From assembly GCF_022458985.1 (NCBI RefSeq), contig NC_061777.1:19061668-19125667 (forward strand): a stretch of DNA of 64,000 bases, read 5' to 3'. The stretch is from Mugil cephalus (Eukaryota > Chordata > Actinopteri > Mugiliformes > Mugilidae). Every line of letters starts with the position of its first letter. The stretch's first letter is position 1. Below, piece after piece: positions 43,383-53,968 of the stretch. A model generated the notes under the pieces. It was not told where the DNA came from. It did not search any database and saw nothing but the letters and a program-made list of their open reading frames with translations. The position numbers and the translations under genes were made by a program.

Positions 43383-43779
43383 CCTTTTTGGAGTGGTCTG
43401 CTGGAGTGGCAGCATCTCAGCGGCAGACAAAAAGGCCGGGTCTGCTATGGGCTACCCTCTTGAGCTTGTGGAGGCATGGAGGATGGAAGCAAAAGGTGTC
43501 ATCCTCGATGGGAAACCAATCCCACCCCTTTCATGGTGCTATACCGTACTGGGCAGCACCTTCACCTTTGCTGTGTAAAGGAACATTAACACAGGTCCTT
43601 CCTTACTACTGCTGTGAGGCTGTAGAGTCAAGCCAGCTCTCATTAGACCACATACATATAACTTCTATAATGTTCTGTAGTTTGTGTTAATTTAATTTTG
43701 ACTTTTAAACTGTGCTCTTGCAAGACTGCACATTTCCCCACTAATAAAGGCTTATCTTATCTTATCTTATCTTATCTTA
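43383..43779 (+). mobile_element. 3' end of a non-LTR retrotransposon (LINE)
   Basis: Forward translation near 43395 reads VCWSGSISAADKKAGSAMGY, then after a small gap PLELVEAWRMEAKGVILDGK and PIPPLSWCYTVLGS. This is a worn version of the reverse-transcriptase C-terminus CWGGSISAADRKRL...VLGCPLDSVEEV of fish L2/CR1-like LINEs (from memory). It ends in aataaagg followed by a CTTAT tail. The 5' part is missing, as usual for LINE insertions, so it is inactive. Confidence 0.7.
43751..43779 (+). repeat. (CTTAT)n tail of the LINE fragment
   Basis: Five CTTAT units plus CTTA directly after aataaagg. It is the 3' terminal repeat of the retrotransposon rather than an independent microsatellite. Confidence 0.8.
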
Positions 43780-44360
43780 AATAATGTTATGCATCATACA
43801 AGCAGATTGAAGTAAGGTTTAAGCTATGGAGAATCACATGTCTGTAGAGACTATAGCTTGTTAAGCAAGAGGAGCTAAGCAAAATGTTAAGCAACTGTCT
43901 CAAACTGTGTTACTAATCAACCACCTACCATGAATAGTAACTCCGGTCAGAATCTCTAGGAGAGTGGCAGACTTCCTTCAACGTCAGCGGAACTGGCCCT
44001 TCTGCTACAGTGCCTCCAAATCTGCTGATATGTTCCTTTTCATTACTCATTTATTGATGATGTAGTTTGGATCCGTGACATGTGCAGACAAGTGCCAGCC
44101 ATGTGGAATATTTTGACCTCTGTCAACCATGTGACACCCGTCCAAACGGACTGGGAGCGCACTGACACACACACACGCATGCACCACGTCTGAGCTGAGG
44201 AGAGAAATGTAAAATTACCTCCTCTGTCATCTACACGGGTATGTACTGCGAAGGTACATACTGTCCAGTACATTGTTGTATGTGTGTTTGTGTTTGTGTG
44301 TCATCAGACAATCTGATCAATCATCAGATATTAATAAATACACTGATACTCATCCTAGCT

Positions 44361-44812
44361 ACACTGATCAGGCATAACATTGTGACCACTGACAGGAGAT
44401 TTGACCATATTGTGGCAATACAATGTTATGTTGGGAAACTTTTGGACCTGGCATTCATGTGGATGTTACTTAGACACCCACCTAGACCAGACCAGGCACC
44501 CCCACCTCATATAAATGACACTCTATGATGGCAACAGCCATCCCCATCAGGATGCAGCCTGACACAGGCCCACACACAAAACCAGTTTGGGAACAACTCA
44601 AAAGACATGAAGAAACTGCACAAGGTGTTGACCCGGCCTCCAAATTCAGTAGATCCCAAACTGATCAAATATATGGGACCCAAAGGCCCCCAGACACCAC
44701 AGGACACCCGCAAAAGGCCCATGTTCTGATGAATGACAACAGTTTTGGAGGCACAAGGACGGGCTACACAATATTAGGAAGATGGTAACATAATGTTATG
44801 CTTGATCAGTGT
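44361..44812 (+). mobile_element. Internally deleted Tc1-like element (MITE), copy C with both ends
   Basis: The left end tacactgatcaggcataaca is mirrored at the right end by tgttatgcttgatcagtgta, giving imperfect terminal inverted repeats of about 26 bases, with TA at both edges as in Tc1/mariner insertions. Inside are two worn catalytic blocks: QPDTGPHT, corresponding to QQDNAPCH/QDNARPHT, and RPPNSVDPKLIKY, corresponding to WPPNSPDLNPIEH. At about 450 bp against about 1.3-1.6 kb for an autonomous element, it must depend on an external transposase. Confidence 0.85.
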
Positions 44813-46813
44813 ATGTACTCAATAACTGAATGATTAGTTTCTTTATCTGGCAGTTTCTTTGATTGTTGTGAATATTATAAGCTAATAAGCTAATTTATCA
44901 ACATTATAAACAAAAAGGACAAGATGCCGCATCCTAACACCTGTCCAATTTGACAGATAAAAAGAAAAAGCTTTTTTTTAGCCTTATGTGGATACATTTT
45001 TGTCAGAGAGCAATAGAGCGTTAGGAATGATAGGAACATGCAGCAAAGGGTGCAGACTGAAACTGAACTTGTGCTACTGTGGAGTGAACTATAACTTCTA
45101 TTCTGTGCTGCTACATCCCTATACTCACATGAGGCAGAGGAATGCCTGGGTTTGTTGTGAGCATCCTAAACCCAAATAAACACAAAGAGCTTTAACAAGA
45201 ATTCTGAAACTGAATCGTTCCATGCAATCATGTTCTCATGAGATTAAGGCCATAATATGAGTTATGTATGAAAAGATTCTCGACTTGTTGACGGTGATCA
45301 AAGTTTTCAAGTTTAAGAATTTTCCCAGAAGCCGTGGCCGATTTTCCGTATTGTGAAGAAGACCTAATTACTGTTGCTGTGAGTTAAATGTTGTTTTCCG
45401 TCGTGTTTGAGGTATCCAGGATTGTAATTGTCCGACTCACACAACAATGTGCATTTGTTCAGCAGCAGTATGAGAAATATCTCTTTTGACATTCTCATGG
45501 CAAGTTGATCTATGACATTTATATCTATCAAAGCCTTTTGAACAGCAGTGCCCCATAGCCAAACCTGTTAAAAACCGACCGTATCTTTAAAAATGAACTG
45601 TACGTTTGACACACTCATTTTAAAAATTATTGTCAGATCATGCGCGGTGGATTTAAAAGTTTGAGAACGAAGTGTCCCGGTGGCAAGTTCAATATTATCT
45701 CGTCACTTTCTACAGGTCTCTATGTCAAAGGTGAGCTCCCATTCAACAACAGGTTTGTGTGCTTTGTTTTTTTAGCTGTTTGCGCGGCACATCTTGCAAC
45801 ATGAGACTATTTATCTGTGACAATGTCGGCCCACTAAGGTCTACCTTAGGGCCTGTAGGTGGCGTCAGTGTCCCTGTGCACATTTAACTGGCTGTTGACT
45901 TCATGCCTTGTTGAAACACCAGTTTATGACTTAATGAGGAAAAGTAATAATCAGCAGATTGTACACTATTTGTCCTTCCACGTAGTGTGTGGACACACTG
46001 TGTCATATGTGTGGTGTTAATATGTGTCCAGTGGATCTTAACATTTGGTTATGTGCAAATGTTTAAAGTCAAGCCAAGAATGTATTATCATTTATCATCA
46101 TTTATCATTTTTATTTAAAGACACCTTCAGTTCATACTTTTCTTCTCACCATTTACAGCTTTCTTTCTTCAACTTGTCACAACAGCCAAGTTAATCCTCC
46201 CTTTTTAAAATTGTCCAGCTCTGTAATTTCAAAGGCGGAAGCTTTGTAATTAATTTTTTTTGTGTGTGTGTGTTGACTATCACATTTAAAATTAGACAAG
46301 ATGGAACATGCAAATATGTAACCGAAGAGCGTGGCTGGTTCTCATGCTCAGGCCTATGTTAGCCCAACCCTTCCTTCCCCTCTTCCCTCCCTCCTATCCC
46401 TTGCCAAACAGGATCTGTAGGATCTTACGGAGTCATTTTCTCAGGAGACAGGAATGTCAGAACACAAGGCCTGGAGCCTGCTGGGACATGCTCCCTAAGC
46501 GCTCTGTAACTTACAGGAAAAAGTCCGCAATGAGTGTCTCATGCAGCCATTTAATTTCCAGTGAGTGTGTGGCAACAACTTTCTGAGTAAAGTGTGCGCC
46601 GGACGTGTTGTAGACGCACATTGACTCACAAGCGAAATGAGTTGTCTGGTTTACCACCCTGCCTGCTTTTTTACACGGTGCCCTTGGGTTCACGACCTTC
46701 CTTTTGTTGCTCAATTTTTTTTTCTAGTGCTGTTCACAGACATGCCCTGTTAAACTTTGCAAACGAGCTTTACAAATAAACACATGAAAAAATGTAAAGT
46801 GATTTTTAAGATT

Positions 46814-46819
46814 TTTATT
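46814..46819 (-). terminator. vgll4l: Candidate vgll4l polyadenylation signal
   Basis: AATAAA on the minus strand about 490 bases after the stop codon. It would give a 3' UTR of about 0.5 kb. Confidence 0.5.
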
Positions 46820-47304
46820 TTTCCCGTAGTCTTTTCAAAAGTCTGTCGTGTGTACTGCGTAAAGGCATAATATACAGCAGATAAGTTAGTCATATAGACT
46901 ATAAGGAACCCATTTGCATCAGAATATAAATACAATACAATCAAATTGTGGCATTCAGCCGCTTTATGAGAATGACACAAAATTAAAGAAATGTAAAGGA
47001 TTATCTGGCTGAATTTTTCAACCATCCCACATCACCATCTACAGTATCTCAGGCTTTCAGATGCTATCAACAAGCAGAGGATAGAAATGTAGCAAAACAG
47101 GGATTAATGCTACATCGGTCTGCGTCACTGTGTATTTAGGCTGGACACACAGAGGTCCAAAGTGACAGCACTCCCGCATCTGTTAGATCACTCTCTCAGC
47201 ACTAGCGCTGACATTTCCATTGCATGGACAAGCAGAGCTGTTCGCAGTGAAATGTTAAAAGTCACAAAGTCCGGTTCGCACCGGGATCCAAGGTCAACTC
47301 CGCT

Positions 47305-47606
47305 TTAATTGACGCACCAGCGGCCAGAAGTCGGCGATGAGCTGCTGGCGGACTCTTTGTGGCTCTGGTGTGGGCTGTGGCTGTAGGTGGGGGAGTGGGT
47401 AACACTTGGACTGCTGGGGGGTGTGGAAGAACAGGAGGACGACTTGGGCCTAATCTGCAGCCACTTGTCTCCCAAAGCCTTGGCAAAGTGGTCGTCAACG
47501 GACAAGCTGATGGAGAGCTGCTGGGAGCGAGCCTTTTGGTAGTTCACTCCGAGGCTCCTCTGGAAATGCTCCTCAAGGACACGGTCGTAGTTGCACTTGG
47601 AAATCA
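47305..47606 (-). CDS. vgll4l: vgll4l coding exon 5 (both TDU motifs, stop)
   Basis: Residues 175-274 and a TAA stop at 47305-47307. TDU1 is at 184-197 and TDU2 at 211-226. In each the His-Phe pair that enters the TEAD surface is kept. A Ser/Pro-rich tail ends SGRWCVN. This exon alone settles the family. Confidence 0.95.
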
Positions 47607-50557
47607 CTGAAACAGGAAGGATGGATGACAAATGTCAAATACACACCTGAGTGAGTCAGTGAACGCGTGCGGTTATCTACACTATGAAGCGTGTGACAAC
47701 AAGGGAGGGACCGTTGAAAAGAGTGTGAGACTGACCCGGTGAGTGGCTTCTGTGGAGCTCAGGTCTGCTGGAGGGAGTTCTTAACGAGGACACACGAGTG
47801 ATCACAGATGGACGCACCTGGAGAAAAGACAACAGATAAATGGGTCATTCATTTAGATTAAGGGCTCATAGAAATTGGAACCCGCTTTGTGTTTCCCTTT
47901 CATTACACTGGAAGTGTATACTAAACCTGACTGTGCACTCCATCTACACTACAACAATAACTGTGTATACAAAAAAAAACAAAATGATTTGAAACTGATT
48001 AAACTGGTTGGGTTTGCCCATGAAAGTCAGATCACTCCCATTGTGGTGGCATAAACAGGTCAAAGAGAAAGCAGTCTGTTCGGTCTTGTTGATGGCATTC
48101 CTCCCTCCATTGCTCACATTTTCTTCCTGAATCCGGCTGGATAGCATAGCTTGGGCAAGCTCGGGCCTGCGCGGGCTCTTGGAAGTGGAGTGCGTGTGCA
48201 GTTGGATTCGCTGAGTACAGGTGGGAGATGTACCACTGCTGTGGGTAGCCTAGAGCTATTCTAAGACTACAAAGGGACATGCAGACCTGCCATGTTCCCT
48301 AAGTTATGACTGCCCAGATATTCCATATCTTCCATGAAATCTCCTTGCTGAAGACTCAACCAACACAGTTTTTTTTCTCACCTGGGTTTGAGCGGTAGTC
48401 GTGCTTTTAGTCTTCTCCACTGTGCTTTCTGGGTCTTTCCTTGGTTTCTTGATGAGGGCGAGGGGTTCGTCCATGACTGGTGTGTAGTACACATTTGCGG
48501 GCAGGGGGCTGGTGGGGCTGGGTGTCGGACTCTGGGTAGACGTGGGACTCTGTCCGCCGCCGAACATCGCCGGTGCCGGCGCTGCCCTCTGTACCACTTT
48601 ATTACCGCTTCTGCTTATTGCCCGTTCTCGCCTGAAACAATGAACGATCAGAATACGTGACACCTTTGTCAGAAAGAAGCATTTCATGTGTTTTTACACA
48701 CTACATTAACGGAATCACAAATAAACCATTTCACCAACCTTTCCTCCAAAGTGAGGCCTCTCTCGTGGCTTCGCTTGCGTTTGACTGGATACACAGCCGG
48801 ACCTCGGGCTCGGTCATTTGTCATATGTCTGAATCTGTCCTCGCTTCTGAGGTGGGGCTGACCTACAAAAACAAAAATAAAGTGCAGAATTAGTTTAGGC
48901 ACTAGAGCTTTAAAAAAAAAAAACGTGCCAAACCAAATATGGTTTGACAATAGTTAACTGACCAAAACACTGCAAGTGACCGTACACTGGTGCAGTTGGT
49001 TTTAATTGGTGTGTGGCACTCATTGATGAGTAACTGCTTGTTTTGATCCATGACATCAACCTGCATGACTGCTATTCGTGGGAAAACGTTTTTTTTTTTT
49101 TGTGTCACCGTTAATCATAAACTCCGTTAAGCTGTAAAACTCGATCTACCTGATCAGCGAGGTTACAACAGTATACAGCTGATTCAATACTAACGGTAAA
49201 TGTTGTTTTTCTGCTTAATGTTGGCATACTGCCCTGTCACACGCTCAGAAAGGTCCAATCAACAATATAGGTGAGGATGGAGCGCCAAATGTCAAACTGA
49301 CTCTTGTTACGCTGATTTGGGCGGCACCCGTGTGTCAAAAGGCCACCATGTTGAACACAGGCATATACACGTATTAGATTTTTGCAATTACACAAGTTGA
49401 AACACATCAAAAAGCAACCAATGATGTCAGTGATGTGTTGAATAAGAGGGGCATGGAGTGCACCCCACCTCACAAGATAACTTATTGGTGTTTTTTTTTT
49501 TTTTTAGAAAAAAGAAAGTTTGTCATTGTCTATATTTGAATTAAAGCAGCATCAGGAATATGTCCCAAATACATCTGCAGCCATGTCCTCAAGTGTCATG
49601 AATACAGTCCAAACGCCAGCAGTGTGTAATGGGAGCATAATTACAGTGATCCATTGTTTGACTGTATGCGCTGTTAACACTTGGAAATGGGACGGCCGGC
49701 ACAGTCTATTCAACTGTATTCAAATCAGCCCTTCAGAAAACGTCTGCAGCCTCACTGAACTGAAACAACAGTGGATTGTTTGTTTTGCATTCCAAGACAA
49801 ACACAATAATGTGAAAAGTCTTTTCGCACCCAATCTGCTCACTCCAGTTCACATTTCCTCCCAGCCTAAACACTCCAACACCTATGAGCTCCTCGTTCAC
49901 ACACAGTGCTATTGTGGAGGGGGGCAGGTATAACCACACCTATGCTGATTTTCTAATGCCTCGGGCATGGATATTTCTTCCTTATTAGCAGAGGGAATAC
50001 GCCGTCTGACCTTCTGCTTTGCTGCGTGTGATCAAACTTTAATGATAACCAAAAGAAAGGCACAGTTTATAGAGCTTCAGCTCAGGGCTGAGGACCTGTA
50101 ATGTCCGTATTAATCAATCAGTATTAACATGGAGTCATTTAGTCTTCTTTAAGAAGAGTTCCTACATCTATAATAAAGCTAAACACATATCCAAAGTATG
50201 TTTTAAAGGTTCCTCTAAGACTGTATCTCCCATTGGATTTTCATTAAATCTGTTCTTTCTTCTGGTACTTTATTTACTTAAATGTCATGGTCCGAACAAA
50301 GCTAAACACTGCTGTAATGAACACAGATGTTGAAATAAAGTTGTGACATCAGACAGAATACATATAAGTGTACGTCACTTAAATGTTTAGCTTATTTATG
50401 ACATAGAAGTAAATGCACATGTCAGTGTAATGCAAGCAAATGTGAGCAGGCAAAGTGACGGGATAAAAGAGAAGCGCGAGCCCTACTTACCCTCTAAAAT
50501 GTAGACCTTGAATCCACTGCTCATCCGAGTAATGTATTGGAAGTTAGCCACAGCCAT
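47305..50557 (-). CDS. vgll4l: vestigial-like 4 family TEAD cofactor, probably vgll4l
   Basis: Five coding exons on the minus strand: 50491-50557, 48739-48862, 48382-48631, 47736-47817, 47305-47606. The spliced length is 825 bases, or 274 aa. Two TDU motifs near the C-terminus identify the family: VLEEHFQRSLG (184-194) and VDDHFAKALGDKWLQI (211-226), the latter almost identical to human VGLL4. VGLL4 proteins bind TEAD factors through these motifs, compete with YAP/TAZ and act as nuclear repressors of growth. The start NFQYITRM...LEG parallels NYQYLDKM...YEG of a VGLL4 isoform, and PVKRKRS and RPSVIT also match. The tail is Ser/Pro-rich. Its position beside syn1 supports the fish-type paralogue vgll4l over vgll4a/b, but the paralogue call is inference. 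Confidence 0.88.
47736..47817 (-). CDS. vgll4l: vgll4l coding exon 4
   Basis: Residues 148-174, VRPSVITRVSSLRTPSSRPE then LHRSHSP. RPSVIT is shared with human VGLL4 just ahead of the TDU region. Acceptor is ctccag and donor is gtcagt. Confidence 0.86.
48382..48631 (-). CDS. vgll4l: vgll4l coding exon 3 (Ser/Thr/Pro-rich linker)
   Basis: Residues 64-147. Begins RRERAISRSGNKVVQRAAPA, runs through a Ser/Thr/Pro-rich stretch and PVMDEPLALIKKPR (compare LGLEQPLALTKN in VGLL4), and ends TTAQTQ at a gtgaga donor. Confidence 0.87.
48739..48862 (-). CDS. vgll4l: vgll4l coding exon 2 (basic region)
   Basis: Residues 23-63, QPHLRSEDRFRHMTNDRARG then PAVYPVKRKRSHERGLTLEE. KRKRSHER may act as a nuclear localisation signal and corresponds to the PSKRKFSME segment of VGLL4. 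The donor gttggt is weak. Confidence 0.85.
48863..50490. other. vgll4l intron 1, nothing else supported
   Basis: 1.6 kb. A 137-codon ORF on the plus strand at 49520-49933 has no recognisable domain and is most likely chance. Confidence 0.6.
50491..50557 (-). CDS. vgll4l: vgll4l coding exon 1
   Basis: Start codon at 50557. Reads MAVANFQYITRMSSGFKVYI then LE and a split Gly before a gtaagt donor. A short first exon of this type also opens one VGLL4 isoform. Confidence 0.85.
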
Positions 50558-50755
50558 GGCTCCTGGTCTTTATCTGAGCGGATCCAAAAACAGAGGAACA
50601 CCTTGACTGCTGGAGGTTACAGGACACAATGTGCCTCAGTTATAGATTGTATTGGAAAAGGTAATGAGATGCTTGCTCTGAGCTCAGGCAGGTAAAGTAT
50701 CAGGTGAGTGCAGATAGGCACAGTGGCTTCCCTGTGACTCATTCCCTGCTTTCTG

Positions 50756-50825
50756 GTTGGCTGATTGGCCTCGGCCAATGGAAAGCCCCCGTTCACTCCG
50801 TGTTGTTGTATTGTAGGTGGAATGT
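50756..50825 (-). promoter_or_regulatory. vgll4l: CCAAT palindrome and TEAD-type motif upstream of vgll4l
   Basis: About 200-270 bases upstream of the vgll4l start codon lies ttggcctcggccaa, a palindrome with arms ttggcc/ggccaa that supplies CCAAT-type sites in both orientations. About 40 bases further out is ggaatgt (50819-50825), the core TEAD site. CCAAT clusters are typical of proximal promoters. Use by TEAD is inference. Confidence 0.45.
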
Positions 50826-52006
50826 GCTCACAGGTAGGCCTGTCTCAAGTAGAAAGTGAAGTTGCTAAATGTCACAGTGCTGCGCAATTCACATCGATTA
50901 GCTTTTGCTTTATCCAACAACAGCAGTTTATTTTGTAGACAAGAGACAGGGAAGCAAAGATTTTTTTTTTCACACGGATCTTTTTGAGGTTTTTTTTTTT
51001 CCCCAAAGTGTGCCTGAGGGCAAAGTGTGTGTCTTTTGTTTCCGTCCATGGAGTCAGCACCTGTCCCACCCCTCCTCCCTTCCCCCTAATCTGCAATCTC
51101 ACCAAACTGCATTTTTCTGAGTGCTTAGCCCACCGAGGCTCCAGTCATTCCACTGACCTGCCCATACACGCATGCAGCTGCACTCTGAGCCTGCCTCGCC
51201 AGTAATCCAAAGGCTTTTGTTGATGGCCAGACAAAGGCTCCTAAGTCCCGAAAATGCCGCTGCCATGAGAACAATCTCTTCTGAGCATACTGAGGGGTTT
51301 GGCTGCACGTTGAATGTCTTCGGAGGCCACACACTCTGATACTGTCCCTGCTGAAGAAAAAGACAAAACATTAAGAGTAGTTAATATGTTTTGAGAGTGT
51401 TTGCACATCGGTGTTAAAAACAGTGAAAAATATCTTTTGTGTCTACTTGTTTTGGGCTCATGTGTCATTTATTTAATCACACTGTTGAATATAACAGGTT
51501 GACAGCAATGACTGGAATAGTTTATACATAATAATCTTGCTGTCAATACAAAATGAAACATTTCAGGTTGGGTTTAAACTAAGCTCAACACTGCCCCCTT
51601 ACGCCATACACATTAATAACATGGCATTCATTCCTATCCCTGTACATTTTGCATAATAAAGGACAGAAATGCAAACACGTTTACAATACACATCTGGCAA
51701 AACCAGTTTGCTGAGCGTTAAATGCCATGCAGTGTTAACATTTTAAAATGCAAAGAATCTGGTTAGAAAATGCAGGGAATCTGCAAGTGGTCAATCGTGT
51801 TGAGGTTTTGTCCTCATTTAGCACCTCACACAGATAAGAAAGAGCTTCCCTCATTGTTATATATCAGTATATAGCAAATAACAACAGATAAACAGGTACA
51901 TTTTAATTCATCTCAAGCTAAAAAAAAGAAAATGGTTGTCATTGACCAACAAAAAATAGCCTAGTTCATCATTCAAGTTACCACAACTTAATTTTAATAT
52001 TGCTGC

Positions 52007-52026
52007 TATATATATATATATATATA
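52007..52026. repeat. (TA)n microsatellite
   Basis: Ten TA units. Confidence 0.85.
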
Positions 52027-52291
52027 ATTTTATTTTCTATACATCTGTATATCTTAAACAATTTATTCTTATTCTTTTAGAAGACTTAAGTGTTTCATGC
52101 ATACATTTATGTAAGCAGGGAGCTGATCTAATAATTAATTAAGCTACATGTGATTCCTGAAAATTATCAGATAAAAAGGCTGACATTAAATGAAACATAG
52201 GCCACATACGCTCACATTATTTATTATTACAATGATAATAATCATGATATTATCTGTGTAAGTCAGTAAATGGTTAATTTTATCTTTCTTA

Positions 52292-52311
52292 AATATATAT
52301 ATATATATATA
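52292..52311. repeat. (AT)n microsatellite
   Basis: About ten AT units, 270 bases from a similar TA array. Confidence 0.85.
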
Positions 52312-53597
52312 CTCAATTAGACACTCAATTACTATCACACAATGCAGTTTCCATAGTACAGGCCTGAGCTCCCAGGGGGGTCTGTGCTCATCCTTGTCTC
52401 TTGTTATCACCAACAGATGGCGCATGTCTCACAGACCTGTATTGACCGGTGGAAATCAAAAGTCACACTCAAGTGACAGAGGGAGCAACTGTGCCACTGC
52501 TGTTACATTGCACTCAGCAGGGCGCTGGCGCCATCAACACCCGTATGTATCCCGTGGAGTCAACAGCAGGCTCGTATCCGACAGAGAGCGACGCCCCTGC
52601 CACTCCGCTCTCATCAGCACCACCCTCGTACCCCACCACAGGACTGCGTCAAGGCAGACAAGGACAGCCAGAACAAGACAGGAAGTCCAAAAACGCCCCT
52701 TTTAGTAGGATTCTACAAAATAGCACAGCAGTTGTATCTGAATGCTTTTCACTGGTTGCAAAAATGATTGAATTATGACCCCGTGAATTGTCATCTGATT
52801 CACTGGCCAGATAATATCATGATTTAGAAGCTGGAACCAGAAAACTTTTGAGATTTTGGTATTACGTGCTGAGATACAAAATTTTATTTTGAAAGCATTC
52901 CCCGGAAGTCAGAGTCCTGACACTGGCCACCTTGACAGCGGTCCAGCCTCGCAGGATCTTTCCCTCCGGATGACTGGGAGTGACGCAGGGCAGACGGAAA
53001 AAACTGGGGCTTGAGGGGAAGGACGGCGGTGATGCAGGAAGGACAGTAGCTTTATTTATTTCACAGGTTAAAGCCCGATGCACGAGCTGCCTGCCAGCAC
53101 GGAGGACACGAGAGTCACCTGCATGCAGGCATCCCTGTAAAGAGATAATAGCTAATAACCATCAACTCATCGTTGGGGCGGATCAGTTTGGATACACTCC
53201 CAGGTAGGCTCCATCAAGCCTTGTTATGGATGTTACTACGGGCTGGTTTGATATGTGGCTTCATTAACCGAATCAATCGGGTATGAATAGCCCAGTGAAT
53301 TATTGATTTCGTTTGAATTAGTCTGTAGTATCATTATCAAAATGTGGCGATATGATTTCGTGCACCTAAAGCCAGTTCTTTGTCACGATTTCTTACTAAC
53401 GTTAAAATACCTTTAAATGTCTTTCTAATTAGTAGCTAATACCGGGCTTGTGTTTCTTTATGTAACACATATCTCTGTTTCTGCTCATGGGAAAGTGGCC
53501 TAGTCATTCATTTTTTCTCACTGATCACCAAGTTGTAAGCCGCATCCAGTGGGAGGATTTTTGGACCCCTACTCCGTCGTGTCGGTAAACCTCCATC

Positions 53598-53968
53598 ATG
53601 AACTACCTGCGTCGACGACTCTCGGACAGCAATTTCATGTCCAATCTCCCCAATGGCTACATGACTGACCTCCAACGCCCCGACCCACCGCAGCAAAGCC
53701 CCGCAGTGTCACCCGGGCCGTCGGAGAGGCGCCAGTCCACCAGCCAGCAGCAGTCTGGAGGTGGTGGTGGAGGAGGAGGTGTAGGAATAGGAGTAGTGGG
53801 AGGAGGAGGCGGAGGTGGTGGAGGCTCCGGCTTCTTCTCGTCCATATCCAATGCTGTCAAACAGACCACGGCTGCTGCGGCTGCGACCTTATCCGAGGCG
53901 GCGGACCGGGCCGGAGTCTCCAGCAATGCCAAGATCCTCCTGGTGATCGATGACCAGCAGACCGACTG
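53598..53968 (+). CDS. syn1: syn1 exon 1 (domains A and B)
   Basis: Residues 1-123. Begins [20 protein letters not shown], identical to mammalian synapsin I except for one residue. A poly-Gly stretch at 53756-53828 replaces the Pro/Ala-rich domain B of mammals. [20 protein letters not shown] and [13 protein letters not shown] then follow. The donor gtaaga splits the Trp codon. Confidence 0.96.

Larger units (their letters stand above)
42840..46800. other. Intergenic interval between slc20a1 and vgll4-type gene
   Basis: Contains a LINE 3' fragment (43383-43779) and a Tc1-like MITE (44361-44812). The remainder is AT-rich sequence with no gene recognised on either strand. Confidence 0.6.
50826..53597. 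other. Divergent upstream interval between vgll4l and syn1
   Basis: About 3 kb separates the two start codons and must hold both promoters and the syn1 5' UTR. It contains two AT microsatellites (52007-52026, 52292-52311). An 11-base match to the left half of an RE1/NRSE site (52613-52623) is noted under findings. No other gene is seen. Confidence 0.6.

Noticed and set aside
49520..49933. 137-codon plus-strand ORF in vgll4l intron 1
   Set aside because: No recognisable domain; composition resembles the surrounding intron.
53657..53932. 91-codon minus-strand ORF rich in proline
   Set aside because: It is the antisense of the glycine-rich part of syn1 exon 1; the proline run is simply the complement of GGN codons.
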